Shown here piece after piece: positions 8,288-18,317 of a DNA stretch of 64,000 bases. The stretch lies in contig NZ_FQVI01000019.1 of assembly GCF_900129135.1 (NCBI RefSeq), forward strand, positions 26,403 to 90,402, written 5' to 3'. Positions within the stretch are counted from its first letter, which is position 1, and each line of letters opens with the position of its first letter. The notes under the pieces are model-generated. The model worked only from the letters and a program-made list of their open reading frames with translations. It was not told the DNA's origin and ran no database searches. This DNA is from Lactonifactor longoviformis DSM 17459 (GTDB lineage Bacteria; Bacillota; Clostridia; Lachnospirales; Lachnospiraceae). Made by a program: the position numbers and the translations under genes.

Positions 8288-9700
8288 TCAGGAAGTTGTA
8301 AATAAATTGTAAGCGTCTGTAAAAAGAATACGGGCTACCGTGCCGCAGCCGGGAGAGCTCTCGATTTCAAGGCTGGCCTTGTGGATATGGGCAATTTCTT
8401 TGCACAGGGCAAGCCCCAGTCCAATCCCGCCCTCTTTTTTAGTTCTCGCCTTGTCAACCATATAGAAAGCCTCTGTTACCTTTGAAACCTCGTCCGGGGG
8501 GATTCCCCTCCCCTCATCGATCACCTCGATCTTGTGATCCTTTGCCTCCATCCAGATACTGCCTCCCGGCCTGGAAGCTTTGATGGCATTATCCACAAGG
8601 TTTACCAGCAGGCTTTCCATGAGATCGCTGTCCATGGGGATCTTCTCCATCCGGCAGTCCATGGAAAACTGTATCTCCTTCTCCCGGAGGTGTTCCTTCT
8701 CCACATGGGCAACCCTTTGAAACAATTCCTCCACAGAGCCAAGAGTCAGATGAATCGTATCATTTACATAAAGTCCGGTGAGGCTCATCATCTTGCCGGA
8801 CAGCCGTTCCAGGCGGCAGCATTCCTGGTAAATATAGGAGAGGGCCTTCTCTCTCTGCGCCTCCTGCAGCTTTACATGGAGCAGCGTATCCGCATACCCC
8901 ATGATGGAGGTCATGGGCGTCTTTAATTCGTGGGTCAGACTCCCCAAAAGCATCTTCTGTTTTTCTGTAATCTCCTGCAGCTGGGTAATCTGTGTTTCCA
9001 CCTGCTCCGCCATCTGATTAAAAGCCTCTCCCACCACCTGAATCTCATCCCGGGAAGTTACGGGGACCCGCTCCTGGTACTGCCCCCGGCTGATGGCCAG
9101 GGATGCTTTCTCCAGATTGTACAGAGGCCTCAGGGCAAGCCGGGTCAGAATGCCAATGCCGGCTGCTGCCAGAAATGATACCAGCAGATAAACGCCTCCG
9201 AACAGCACCGCCTGCTTTTCAATCCCTGTAAAAACCTGGGTAATATCCTTTGCCGTCAGAATATACGTTTCCTCCATTCCCTCCACGGGCCTGGCCATTA
9301 GGAGAATGTACCTGTGATTCAGCTTTTGAATCTCATAATCCGGATGATTGCTGTCCCAGGGGCTAAGCTTGTCCAGAATCCCTGTATCAGACACCTGAAA
9401 CTCTGTGAGATTTATCACAGGCTCCCTATTTTGTATCAGAGCATAATCCTTCCCGCAGCACTTCCTGAACTGAAAGTCCAGAAAAGATGCTTTTACCGTA
9501 CCGCTCATTTCCAGGAGTTCATTGGATTTGCAGAACTGTTCAAAGGCGTATCCCACGCCCTCCATCTGCTTTCCCTCATTAAACACTCTCTGCCCGATGC
9601 TGTAGCCGCCCATCCGGACAATGGTAAAGCTCCCGCAGATCCCCAGAGCCAGCAGAAGTATGCCTGTAGTTAGTATGGATATCTTTTTCCAAAGCTTCAT
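8288..9700 (-). CDS. Membrane sensor histidine kinase
   Basis: 470-aa kinase of the OmpR-partner type. TM1 at about 7-29, extracytoplasmic sensor to about 160, TM2 at about 165-188, HAMP to about 238 (LALRPLYNLEKA), then HisKA with the phospho-acceptor in LTHELKTPMTSIMGY near residue 262. The ATPase domain has the N box NLVDNAIKAS, G1 DEGRGIP and G2 GGIGLGLAL. Start and regulator stop overlap by ATGA, showing translational coupling. The sensor has a paired cysteine (FRKCCGKD) that could be redox active; this is a guess. Confidence 0.93.
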   Translation of the reverse strand: MKLWKKISILTTGILLLALGICGSFTIVRMGGYSIGQRVFNEGKQMEGVGYAFEQFCKSNELLEMSGTVKASFLDFQFRKCCGKDYALIQNREPVINLTEFQVSDTGILDKLSPWDSNHPDYEIQKLNHRYILLMARPVEGMEETYILTAKDITQVFTGIEKQAVLFGGVYLLVSFLAAAGIGILTRLALRPLYNLEKASLAISRGQYQERVPVTSRDEIQVVGEAFNQMAEQVETQITQLQEITEKQKMLLGSLTHELKTPMTSIMGYADTLLHVKLQEAQREKALSYIYQECCRLERLSGKMMSLTGLYVNDTIHLTLGSVEELFQRVAHVEKEHLREKEIQFSMDCRMEKIPMDSDLMESLLVNLVDNAIKASRPGGSIWMEAKDHKIEVIDEGRGIPPDEVSKVTEAFYMVDKARTKKEGGIGLGLALCKEIAHIHKASLEIESSPGCGTVARILFTDAYNLFTTS

Positions 9701-10362
9701 TCACTATCCTCCAGGCGGTATCCCAGCTTGGGAATGGTCTTTATCTGGTCCTTCAGACCCAGTTTCTTTCTCAGCTGGCCCACGTGTACATCCACAGTCC
9801 GGGTCTCCCCCATATAGTCACTGCCCCACACCTGCAGCAGCAGCTGCTCTCTGGTAAACGCCACATTCTTATTCTTTACCAGCAGCAAAAGCAGATCATA
9901 CTCCATGGGTTTCAGGATGACACACTCCCCGTCTTTTCTTACCTGATGGCTGTCCAGGTTAATTTCAATCCCTCCGAAGCTTAGTACCTCCTTCTGCCGT
10001 CCGGTCCTCTCCAGGACCTTTTCTATCCGCACCAAAAGCTCCAGCACCTCAAAGGGCTTTACAATATAATCCTCAGCCCCCTCCCGAAGGCCTTTTACTT
10101 TAGAAGCAACATCTGACATAGCCGTAAGGTATATGACTGGAATTGCCCTTTTTTTAAAGCATTCCATTAACTCAAATCCATTCCGGCCGGGCAGCATAAT
10201 ATCCACAAGGGCCAGATCCAGCTCCTTCTCATTCCACAGTGCCTGCTCCGCGGCGTCTCCTTCGTAAACCGGGAGAGTCTCATATCCGGCCACCTCCAGG
10301 TTCATACAGATCAAATCTGAGATTGCTTTTTCATCTTCCACAACCAGAATCCTGTTTTTCAT
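9697..10362 (-). CDS. OmpR-family response regulator
   Basis: 221-aa regulator: receiver domain with acidic pocket (VVEDEK), phospho-acceptor in ALVDIMLPG and Lys in IVKPFE; C-terminal winged helix with MEYDLLLLLVKNKN and RTVDVHVGQLRKKLG. I chose the ATG at 10362 because GAGGAGAG lies 6 nt upstream; an ATG eight codons earlier lacks a site. First gene of an operon with the kinase and lipoprotein. Confidence 0.93.
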   Translation of the reverse strand: MKNRILVVEDEKAISDLICMNLEVAGYETLPVYEGDAAEQALWNEKELDLALVDIMLPGRNGFELMECFKKRAIPVIYLTAMSDVASKVKGLREGAEDYIVKPFEVLELLVRIEKVLERTGRQKEVLSFGGIEINLDSHQVRKDGECVILKPMEYDLLLLLVKNKNVAFTREQLLLQVWGSDYMGETRTVDVHVGQLRKKLGLKDQIKTIPKLGYRLEDSE

Positions 10363-10454
10363 CTCTGTCTCTCCTCTGTTTTTCAAGTTAAGGCTATTTT
10401 ACCACAGAGAGGAAGATAAAAAATACAACAAAATGTAAACAGAGAGGTTCCTCA

Positions 10455-11774
10455 CTATCCGTAGACTCTGGCAATCTCCTCCCGCATAATTTCTACCCAC
10501 CGAACGGCATTCTTCGGCTGATTTCCAAGTGTATTATTGTCTTTCATTATAAATTCACAGATCCCGCCTCTTGTCTCCTCCACCGCTCTTCTGCAGTCTC
10601 TTCTCACCACATCCTCATTCATAACAGGCATCGCAAGGGGGGTGGGCATAGGTTTTACAGAGGCAATATAGTCTTTTCCCAGATATTCCGGCACTTTTGA
10701 CCAGTCTGCCCATGGGGAAACCGACACCCTTCTAAGGTTGGGCAGCTGCTTCACATAACTCCACCGGGGATCAAAAGGCTCACAGCACCCATAACAGGTA
10801 AGGGCAAACCTTTCCAGTATTTTTTTGTGTCTGGGCAGGATAAACTCCCCATACAATTCCGGGTTCATAGAAACCGTCTCCTGGCTGTCACAGAACCCCC
10901 ACATGTCCTGTGTCGTCACCGTCTGCCCCTCTTCCACCCGGGGAATCTCATCTGTAAACCCGAATCCGCCGCTTCCCACATAGGTTCCCTCCGTATTCTG
11001 GGCCAATAAGCCGCCTTTTTCCAAATCATCCAGCATCTGCAGCTTCCCTTCACACAGAAGATCCAGCATACGTTCGGCCCATTCAGGCTCTGCTATAAAA
11101 TCACACATGAAATCTTCCATCCCCCTAAGATTTACATAATCCCAGCAAAGTCCCAGGGTCCACCACCAGGTATTTTTTCTGCGGACTTTTAAAATACCAT
11201 CAAAAATCTCATGCGCCAGATTCATCACCCGGTCGGATTCCGTCCAGTCGATGGTGTATCTTGGGTGATGCAGTTTTTGGAAGTCGCGCTCATACTCCTC
11301 AATCGCCTGCTTGACAATATAGCTGCCGCCATTTTCACCCCCGATTTTTTCCAGCGGAACTCCCCATCCGGAATCCCAATAGCTGTAGGGAACATCAAAA
11401 TACGGTTCTATCACTTTGTCGTCCCTCATTTTTTCTGCCCAGAAAATCTGCTTTCTCAGCGCCATCTCCCAAACTCTTGCCAGGGGTTCCCGGCACTGCA
11501 GCGTAGAGGCCGGTATGCACTCATTCCATCCGTTTTCCGGATCGATAAACACAACCGGCCGATCCGTTTTCAGATCATTGTGCAGCCTCCACAGCTCTTT
11601 CTTCTCCTTCATATCCGGCCGTTCAGAGATTTCTGCCACCTGACCGGCCAGCCTCCTTAGAATTTCTTTTTCATCCTCTGTAAATAAAAAGGTAGTACCC
11701 ATTGCCTTTAGTTCCGGATAACCGGCTGCTGTCTGCTCTGTAGCCGGATCTCTTTTATGTTCTAATAATCCCAT
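10455..11774 (-). CDS. Divergent URO-D-like protein in ABC importer operon
   Basis: 439 aa, longer than usual for the URO-D family because of an N-terminal helical extension of about 70 residues. The C-terminal half carries a cysteine-rich motif, TCYGCCEP, near residue 330, where MtaA-type enzymes have HxCG; this could be an altered zinc site. The phrase GLCWDYVNLRGMEDFMCDF and other aromatic-rich stretches recur in uncharacterised URO-D-like proteins. The start follows AGGAGAGG and lies 12 bp after the YesN gene, so it appears to be the last gene of the operon beginning at 18268. It may act on the compound brought in by that importer. Confidence 0.7.
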   Translation of the reverse strand: MGLLEHKRDPATEQTAAGYPELKAMGTTFLFTEDEKEILRRLAGQVAEISERPDMKEKKELWRLHNDLKTDRPVVFIDPENGWNECIPASTLQCREPLARVWEMALRKQIFWAEKMRDDKVIEPYFDVPYSYWDSGWGVPLEKIGGENGGSYIVKQAIEEYERDFQKLHHPRYTIDWTESDRVMNLAHEIFDGILKVRRKNTWWWTLGLCWDYVNLRGMEDFMCDFIAEPEWAERMLDLLCEGKLQMLDDLEKGGLLAQNTEGTYVGSGGFGFTDEIPRVEEGQTVTTQDMWGFCDSQETVSMNPELYGEFILPRHKKILERFALTCYGCCEPFDPRWSYVKQLPNLRRVSVSPWADWSKVPEYLGKDYIASVKPMPTPLAMPVMNEDVVRRDCRRAVEETRGGICEFIMKDNNTLGNQPKNAVRWVEIMREEIARVYG

Positions 11775-11786
11775 TAACGTCCTCTC

Positions 11787-12983
11787 CTATCTTTCTCTGC
11801 TCTGCCTGTAGTCCGTGGGAGACACATCCAGTATCTTTTTAAATGCCGCGCAGAAATAATGCTGAGACTTGTACCCCACCTTCTCTGCCACCTCATATAT
11901 CCGCAAATCTGTCTGCTCCAGCAGCACAAGCGCCCTCTGCATACGTATCTTAGTCAGATAATCTATCAGCGTTGTCCCCATCTCTGCCCGGAATAAACGG
12001 CTGAGATATGCCGGGCTTACACCGCACCATTCTGCAGTCTGCTGGGCGGAGACATCCGAATCACTGAAGTTTTCCTCAAGAAACTTCCTGGCCTGCAATA
12101 CAAGACCTGACAAATGCTTCCTGTCCTCTTCTTCCCAGCCCTGATAAATCAGAAACATAGATTCAGGGCCTCCGGCTCTGGCCACCCTGGTCTGCAGCTG
12201 CGTTTTCATACAGTCATTCACCACAGCCTTAAGCTCTGCATCTGCTGCATACATCTGGTTTTCATCCTTCATATCCAGAAATAGAAACAATCGATCAAAG
12301 GCATCGAAAAAGGTATACACAGTCCCATAGTATCCCAGCACCTCCTCCGAGATATTCCGCAGTACAAACTGCCAGAGCTGCCTGTCCCAATCTTTTTGGA
12401 TAAATAAGTCATCCGTGCCGGACGGAGTTATTCTCCACAGACACAAATCTCCGGAAAAACTGATTTCATGGAAGGAAAGGGCCTCCCTGATTTCCTCTGC
12501 ATCCAGGGCACCCATCAGAATCTGGTTGAGCACTCGTTCCCGTAAAAGGGGAAGATGCTCCTTCAGCATTTTCTCCGCCTGCCTCATGTGCACATTTTTA
12601 TTTCTGCGCTCTGTTATTACAGCCTTTGCCCTGTCTATAATATCTTTCAGCTGTTCTTCATTTACCGGTTTCAGAATATAGTCAAAAACCCCCATCCGCA
12701 CTGCCTGCCTGGCATATTCAAATTCATCATATCCTGTAATAATGATACAGATGGTATCCGGATGCTCCTCATATATTTTTTGAATCAGATCCAGCCCATT
12801 CAAAAGCGGCATACAGATATCAATGAGACAGATATCCGGCTGTTTGGCACATACTTCCTGAATGGCACATTCCCCGTTAGGCGCAGAACCGCATATTTCC
12901 ATTCCCATCTCTTCCCATGGCAGCGCCTCTGCAAGTCCCCGCCTGATCTTTGGTTCGTCATCTGCTATTAAAACTTTCAGCAT
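11787..12983 (-). CDS. YesN-type AraC response regulator
   Basis: About 398 aa: receiver domain (LIADDEPKIRR; phospho-acceptor in CLIDICMPLLNG; Lys in ILKPVN), a linker of about 150 residues, and a C-terminal AraC double helix-turn-helix (VSPAYLSRLFRAEMG, VGYKSQHYFCAAFKK). The ATG at 12983 is preceded by ACAGGAGG; the frame is open ten codons further without support. It starts 2 nt after the YesM stop, so the pair is coupled. It probably activates the importer operon in which it lies. Confidence 0.93.
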   Translation of the reverse strand: MLKVLIADDEPKIRRGLAEALPWEEMGMEICGSAPNGECAIQEVCAKQPDICLIDICMPLLNGLDLIQKIYEEHPDTICIIITGYDEFEYARQAVRMGVFDYILKPVNEEQLKDIIDRAKAVITERRNKNVHMRQAEKMLKEHLPLLRERVLNQILMGALDAEEIREALSFHEISFSGDLCLWRITPSGTDDLFIQKDWDRQLWQFVLRNISEEVLGYYGTVYTFFDAFDRLFLFLDMKDENQMYAADAELKAVVNDCMKTQLQTRVARAGGPESMFLIYQGWEEEDRKHLSGLVLQARKFLEENFSDSDVSAQQTAEWCGVSPAYLSRLFRAEMGTTLIDYLTKIRMQRALVLLEQTDLRIYEVAEKVGYKSQHYFCAAFKKILDVSPTDYRQSRER

Positions 12984-12985
12984 AC

Positions 12986-14704
12986 TCAGTCCTCCTGTAT
13001 TACCGGGTGGCATATTAGTGCAGTTGTCCCTCCGTTTGGTTCACTTTCCAGATATAGTCCATAGGGTTTACCATAATTCAGTACAATCCTCTGATGTACA
13101 TTCACCACTCCGTATGCACCGTTTGACTCCGGTTTAAAATGCTCCAGCAGGCCCCGAACCTGCTCCAGCTTTTCCTCTGCCATTCCTAACCCATTGTCCT
13201 CAACCGCCATAAAAATCTGGTCTTGTTCCCGCCATACATGAATAGTAATCTTTCCCGCCGCCCCGCTCTCTTTAATGCCATGGTAAATGGAATTTTCCAC
13301 TAAAGGCTGCAGGATCAGTTTCTGTACTTTCAGCTCTTCACAGTTTTTAGCCACATGAATCTCATAGGAGATCATCTCCTCATACCGCACCTTTTGTATC
13401 TGCAGATAGCTTGTCACATGCTGTATTTCCTGTGCCACTGTTATGATTTCCCTGCCCTTTGACAGCGAGATGCGGAATAAGGTGGATAACGCATCTATAG
13501 TTTCCACAATATCTGCAGCGTGGTATGACTTTGCCATCCAATGAATCGTATCCAGCGTATTGTATAGAAAGTGAGGCTTAATATTAGCCTGCAAAGCTTC
13601 CATCTCTGCCTTGCGTTTTGCTTTCTGCTCTGTATATACTTGCTTTACATAGTTATTCAGCTGCTGAATCATGACATTAAAGCCATACCCCAGCTCCGTG
13701 ATTTCCTCCGGTGCTCTCTCATCAAAATGGACGGTCAGATCGCCGTCCTCCGCCTTTTTCATCAATGCCCTGAGCGTTTGGATTGGCCTGACAATAGACC
13801 CTCCCACCTGAATGGACACCACAGCCATTATCAGGGTAATCACAAACAGCATTACCGCCAGGAGACTTTTCAGTGTATTAATCTGTCCCAAATATTCTGT
13901 CATAGGAACAACTCCGATAATCTGCCAGTGGTTTCTCTGGTTATACACCTCTACCTGGATATTATCTTTCTTAAATTGAGGAATAATGCCTACCACAGGG
14001 GAGTAGACCGTTTTTCCCTCTTTGTTAAGGATATAAACGTAAGACCCATTGCGGCTTAAGATATTGGACATAGATCTCTCCAGCACCTGACTGTACATCT
14101 CTACGCTTACCGCTCCTATATATTCTCCCCTGCTGTTAAACATGCCCCGGCACACGATTAGCATCTCAGAGTTCCTGGGTTCCATCTCCTGGTAAATCTG
14201 TTCATTGGCCCTGAAATTAAGCACATGGGCTGTTTTCTGTTCCCGGCTGCACAGCTGGTACCATGGCTGCGCTTCCGCCTCTGCATAAATCAGCTCCTCC
14301 TGATCCGTAGAGTACTGAAAACCGTTCTCATAGGAGATAACCACACGGGCCACCTGCTCCACACTTGTGCGGTAATAATTAAGCAGCCGGTACATTTTTT
14401 CTTTTCTTTCAGAATCACCGTTATAACTGCCTATGTCCTGAATTTCTCCGATTTCCTGTATCTGTCTGTCTCTGGAAATAAAGTAGGCCAGGCTGTCATA
14501 AGACTTAAACTGCTGATCGATATTATAGTTGATCAGATCCAGCGAATCCTTCGCATTATTCGCTGCCAGGTCCATGATGCTCTTTTTATACGCTGCCTGC
14601 ATGGTCAGAGACAAGATGACAATAGGAACCAGAATGATCCCGACAAAATACACCATAAGCCGGGTACTGATACTGTTTTTTCTCACTTTTTTTCCTATTA
14701 TCAT
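12986..14704 (-). CDS. YesM-type sensor histidine kinase
   Basis: 572-aa kinase: TM1 at about 15-37, a dCache-like extracellular sensor of about 230 residues, TM2 near 285-305, HAMP, His_kinase domain with IKPHFLYNTLDTIHW (phospho-His near 380) and an ATPase domain with ENSIYHGIKES and EDNGLGM. YesM/YesN pairs typically control carbohydrate uptake. It follows the binding-protein gene by about 50 bp containing a stem-loop. The start follows GGAGAGG. Confidence 0.93.
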   Translation of the reverse strand: MIIGKKVRKNSISTRLMVYFVGIILVPIVILSLTMQAAYKKSIMDLAANNAKDSLDLINYNIDQQFKSYDSLAYFISRDRQIQEIGEIQDIGSYNGDSERKEKMYRLLNYYRTSVEQVARVVISYENGFQYSTDQEELIYAEAEAQPWYQLCSREQKTAHVLNFRANEQIYQEMEPRNSEMLIVCRGMFNSRGEYIGAVSVEMYSQVLERSMSNILSRNGSYVYILNKEGKTVYSPVVGIIPQFKKDNIQVEVYNQRNHWQIIGVVPMTEYLGQINTLKSLLAVMLFVITLIMAVVSIQVGGSIVRPIQTLRALMKKAEDGDLTVHFDERAPEEITELGYGFNVMIQQLNNYVKQVYTEQKAKRKAEMEALQANIKPHFLYNTLDTIHWMAKSYHAADIVETIDALSTLFRISLSKGREIITVAQEIQHVTSYLQIQKVRYEEMISYEIHVAKNCEELKVQKLILQPLVENSIYHGIKESGAAGKITIHVWREQDQIFMAVEDNGLGMAEEKLEQVRGLLEHFKPESNGAYGVVNVHQRIVLNYGKPYGLYLESEPNGGTTALICHPVIQED

Positions 14705-14721
14705 CTGTCTGCCTCTCCTGC

Positions 14722-14749
14722 AAAGGTCTGCCGGATTCTGCAGACCTTT
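14722..14749 (-). other. Intercistronic stem-loop after binding-protein gene
   Basis: Ten-base perfect arms (AAAGGTCTGC and GCAGACCTTT) with an 8-nt loop, between the ABC binding protein and YesM. The T-run is on the plus-strand side only, so on the transcribed minus strand it is not a good intrinsic terminator. It more likely protects the upstream mRNA end or attenuates partly. Confidence 0.55.
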
Positions 14750-14757
14750 TTTCTTTT

Positions 14758-15753
14758 CTATCTATAGTTATCTACACTGTCTGCACGCACGCCTTCATAG
14801 GGAATATAGTAATTATTCTCCAGGGTTTCTCCGCCTGCGGCTTTAATCGCTACATCCACACATTCACTGCCCTGCTTCTCTGCATTCTGGAAGACCGTAC
14901 CTGACATGGTTCCCTTTTCCACCGCATCCAAGGCCTCTCCCTGAGCATCAATGCCATATACCTTAATCTTGCCTGTCATCCCTTTTTCCTCAATTGCCAT
15001 CACGGCGCCCAGTGCCATAGCATCGTTCTGGGCTACCACGGCATCAATCTCTTTTCCGGAGGAAAGCCAGTTTTCCATGAGAGACATTCCGTCTTCTCTG
15101 GACCAGTTGGCGGTTTGTTCCGCAACAATCTCGATGTCCGTTCCCTCAATTGTCTTCTTCAGACCGTCATAACGGCCAATCTGTGCATCATGCCCCATCT
15201 GGCCAAACATAACAACTATATTTCCCTTTCCCTGCAGATCCTCTACTACCATTTCTGCCTGGATCTCTCCGGATTCTACGGCGTCAGAGCCTACATAAGT
15301 GCTGGCCTGATCCTGGTTTGAGGTGGTGGAAATCAAAGTGATAATAGGGATCCCTGCCTCCTTTGCCGCCGTCACAGCAGGTGCACAGCCATCCGCTGAT
15401 ATGGGGTTCATAACAATCACGTCTACCTTCTGGGCAATAAAGTTTTCTACCTGTCCCACCTGTTTTTCTGCATTCATCTGGCCATCAGCCACCTGGATAT
15501 TGACACCTGCCTCTTCTGCCCTTTTCTTAAATGCGTCGCTCAGCCGAACAATATATTCGTCCGACAGTCCCTGGAACGTTACCCCTATGGTAATCTCTTC
15601 TTTCCCGGAGTCATCTGCGCTCTCCTCAGACGCTTTTTCTTCTGTTCCCGTTTTTTCTTCCTCTTTGCTCTCTTTTGCCGTATCACCGCAGCCCGCAAGA
15701 CCTGCTGCCAGCATTGTGAGTACTAACATCTTTGCCATCCATTTTCTTCTCAT
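14758..15753 (-). CDS. ABC sugar-binding lipoprotein (RbsB-like)
   Basis: 331-aa periplasmic-binding-protein type 1 lipoprotein that would deliver a sugar to the permease encoded upstream. Lipobox Cys22 (LAGC), charged linker, then the Peripla_BP_4 domain starting at ITIGVTFQGLSDEY with VDVIVMNPISADG and the hinge AVVAQNDAMALG. The start chosen is the second ATG, 15753, which has GGAGG 7 nt upstream; the ATG at 15759 is too close to the site. The nearest families bind ribose, inositol or related sugars; the ligand is not determinable. Confidence 0.9.
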   Translation of the reverse strand: MRRKWMAKMLVLTMLAAGLAGCGDTAKESKEEEKTGTEEKASEESADDSGKEEITIGVTFQGLSDEYIVRLSDAFKKRAEEAGVNIQVADGQMNAEKQVGQVENFIAQKVDVIVMNPISADGCAPAVTAAKEAGIPIITLISTTSNQDQASTYVGSDAVESGEIQAEMVVEDLQGKGNIVVMFGQMGHDAQIGRYDGLKKTIEGTDIEIVAEQTANWSREDGMSLMENWLSSGKEIDAVVAQNDAMALGAVMAIEEKGMTGKIKVYGIDAQGEALDAVEKGTMSGTVFQNAEKQGSECVDVAIKAAGGETLENNYYIPYEGVRADSVDNYR

Positions 15754-15810
15754 TTTCATACCTCCATTTTATATGATTATTTCCCTTTGTGGAATACAAA
15801 GTTCTTTCCA

Positions 15811-16764
15811 TTATTTTTTACTGCTTTTTGTCTGCACATCCAGCAGCACTGCCAGAACAATAATGATACCTTTGATGATCTGCTGATAATATGCCGATAC
15901 ATTCATCAAGTCCAGCCCATTGCTTATCATTGCCATGAGCAGCGAGCCAATCACTGCGCCATATATGGTTCCCACACCTCCTGAAGTACTGACACCCCCG
16001 ATGACAGCCCCGGCAATGGCATCCAGTTCATATCCTTCCCCCATCGTCGGAGTTCCGGACTGGATTCTCCCCGCCAGCATAATTCCTCCAAGACCAGCCA
16101 GTGCCCCGGCAGCGGTATAGACGATAAGCTTCACACGCTGCACCCGGATTCCCGACACATGAGCTGACTGTTCATTCCCTCCTACCGCATAAACATGACG
16201 GCCGAATTTGGTCTTATTCAGAATAAAGGCAGTTACTATAACAACCGCGACCATAATAATAACCAGCATAGGAATTCCCAGTACTTTTCCGCTGCCCATA
16301 AAGATATAGGCGGCTGACAGACCAAAAACGGGAGTGGCATTTGTCACAAGGAGTGCCATCCCTCTGGCTGCCTGCTGCATTCCCAAAGTGGCAATAAAAG
16401 CAGGGACACGCCCTTTGGATACAATCAGCCCGTTTATAAAGCCGCATAACATGCCAACCAGGATTGCTGTTAAAAATGCTGCCGGCATATTCGTTTTATC
16501 TGCCAGGCCGAACATGGCCGAAGTCACCCCGGCCAAAGCCATGATAGAACCCGATGAAAGATCCATCCCTCCGGTTATGAGGCACAGTGTCTGGCCAATG
16601 GCTATTACAGCCACAGTAGATGCCTGCTTTAAAATATTCAGCAGATTGGACGGGGTAAAAAACGCCTGGTTTGCAATGGACAGCACCAGGAAAATAACCA
16701 GAAAAATAATATAAATCCCGTATCTGGAAATAATCGTTTTTATATTCTTCTTCTCACTTAGCAT
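15811..16764 (-). CDS. ABC sugar permease (RbsC-like)
   Basis: 317-aa inner-membrane permease with about 8-10 hydrophobic segments. Family phrases: FFTPSNLLNILKQAS, GQTLCLITGGMDLSSGSIMAL, GRVPAFIATLGM, YAVGGNEQSAHVSGI (EAA-like loop contacting the ATPase) and IAGAVIGGVSTSGGVGT. The ATG at 16764 overlaps the ATPase stop (16754) by 11 nt; an ATG ten codons upstream has no ribosome site. Confidence 0.9.
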   Translation of the reverse strand: MLSEKKNIKTIISRYGIYIIFLVIFLVLSIANQAFFTPSNLLNILKQASTVAVIAIGQTLCLITGGMDLSSGSIMALAGVTSAMFGLADKTNMPAAFLTAILVGMLCGFINGLIVSKGRVPAFIATLGMQQAARGMALLVTNATPVFGLSAAYIFMGSGKVLGIPMLVIIMVAVVIVTAFILNKTKFGRHVYAVGGNEQSAHVSGIRVQRVKLIVYTAAGALAGLGGIMLAGRIQSGTPTMGEGYELDAIAGAVIGGVSTSGGVGTIYGAVIGSLLMAMISNGLDLMNVSAYYQQIIKGIIIVLAVLLDVQTKSSKK

Positions 16765-18268
16765 CTTCAATATTTTCCCCCAATCCTGTTGCATATTTCA
16801 TAATTGCCTCCTGTGTCATTTCATTTTTTTTCAATACTCCTGTGATACGGCCCTCATGCATAACCAGTGTCCGGTCACAGATTCCCAGGATTTCCGGAAG
16901 CTCTGAGGAAATCATCAGGATCGCCTTCCCGCCCGCCGCCAGCTCTCTCATAATACTGTAAATCTCGTATTTTGCCCCCACATCAATTCCCCTGGTAGGT
17001 TCGTCCATTATGAGAATTTGCGGATTCGACATGAGCCATCTGGCAATAATCACCTTCTGCTGATTCCCACCCGAAAGATTCCTGATTCCCTGATTTCTGG
17101 AAGGGGTCTTAATATTGAGCTGCCGGATTCTCTGATCCACCCCCTCATTTTCTTTCCTGCTGTTAATCACCTGCCCCCACCGGCAGAATTGCTTCAGGGT
17201 GAGGATACTCATATCCTTTTTCACTGTAGTTTTCAGATTCAGCCCCGACTGCGCCCTGTCTTCAGTGACAAAGGCCAATCCGGCACGAATTGCATACCGG
17301 GGACTTTTTATAGAGAGCCTGGAGCTCCCTATATAGATTTCTCCGCTGTCCGCCCGCCGCAGTCCGAAGATCGTCTCTACCAGTTCACTTCTTCCCGCTC
17401 CCATAAGCCCTGCAATTCCCAGAATCTCACCTCTTCTGAGCGAAAAGTCCACGCCGTTAAACAGAGAACCGCTGCTCAGAGCTTTGACTCTTAAAATCTC
17501 CTCACCCAGCTCATGGGGAATCTTTGGGGGGTATACATCCTCTATACTCCTCCCTACCATCTTTGCAATAAGCTCATTGGCTGTCAGATGGGACGCTTCA
17601 TAAGTACCCACAGTTTTTCCGTCCCGCATTACCGTGATCCGGTCTGCAATGCGGAATATCTCATCCATTTTATGGGATATGTAAACAATCCCTATGCCCC
17701 GGGAACGGAATTCCCCAATCACCCGGAAAAGGGCATCCACTTCTTTATCAGAGATAGCCGAAGTGGGTTCGTCCATAATTATAACTTTGGCTTTCATAGA
17801 AACAGCTTTTGCAATCTCTACCATCTGCCGTTTTGCCACAGACAGTTCCCTCATTTTTAGATTGGGATCAAGCTCCAGCCCCAGCTGCTGCAGTGCATTC
17901 TGTGCTTCGCGCTTCATAGCCTTCTTATCATACAGAATCCCCCTGCCTATCTCTCTTCCCAGAAATATATTCTCCGATACCGTCATATCCAGCACCGTAT
18001 TCAACTCCTGGTGTATCATAGCAATGCCGTTTCTCATGGCATCCATAGGGGACTGAATCACAGTCTTAGCTCCATACAGCCGCATCTCCCCTTCGTCAGG
18101 GTGATATATCCCATCCACAATCTTCATAAGCGTGGATTTACCGGCTCCGTTTTCCCCCATAATGACATGCACCTCTCCGGGGCTCACCTTCAATTCCACC
18201 TTATCAAGCGCCAAAACACCCGGAAATCTTTTCGTAATGTTTCTAAGCTCCAAAAGATACTCTCCCAT
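16754..18268 (-). CDS. ABC sugar importer ATPase, two nucleotide-binding domains (RbsA-like)
   Basis: 504-aa fused ATPase of the ribose/galactose type. First domain: Walker A GENGAGKST, signature LSVAKRQ, Walker B VIIMDEPTSA. Second domain: degenerate Walker A (GLMGAGRSEL), LSGGNQQK and ILIMDEPTRGIDVG, as usual for this family. The ATG at 18268 follows AGGAGGTGAATTG. First gene of an operon running to 10455: ATPase, permease, binding protein, YesM, YesN, URO-D-like. Confidence 0.93.
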   Translation of the reverse strand: MGEYLLELRNITKRFPGVLALDKVELKVSPGEVHVIMGENGAGKSTLMKIVDGIYHPDEGEMRLYGAKTVIQSPMDAMRNGIAMIHQELNTVLDMTVSENIFLGREIGRGILYDKKAMKREAQNALQQLGLELDPNLKMRELSVAKRQMVEIAKAVSMKAKVIIMDEPTSAISDKEVDALFRVIGEFRSRGIGIVYISHKMDEIFRIADRITVMRDGKTVGTYEASHLTANELIAKMVGRSIEDVYPPKIPHELGEEILRVKALSSGSLFNGVDFSLRRGEILGIAGLMGAGRSELVETIFGLRRADSGEIYIGSSRLSIKSPRYAIRAGLAFVTEDRAQSGLNLKTTVKKDMSILTLKQFCRWGQVINSRKENEGVDQRIRQLNIKTPSRNQGIRNLSGGNQQKVIIARWLMSNPQILIMDEPTRGIDVGAKYEIYSIMRELAAGGKAILMISSELPEILGICDRTLVMHEGRITGVLKKNEMTQEAIMKYATGLGENIEDAK

Positions 18269-18317
18269 CAATTCACCTCCTACCATAAAGTATAGAGAAT
18301 TCAGGAAAAAAGTATTT

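Noticed and set aside
14740..14760. Plus-strand intrinsic terminator at 14722-14760
   Set aside because: The T-run is on the plus strand, but all genes around are transcribed from the minus strand, so it has no gene to serve.
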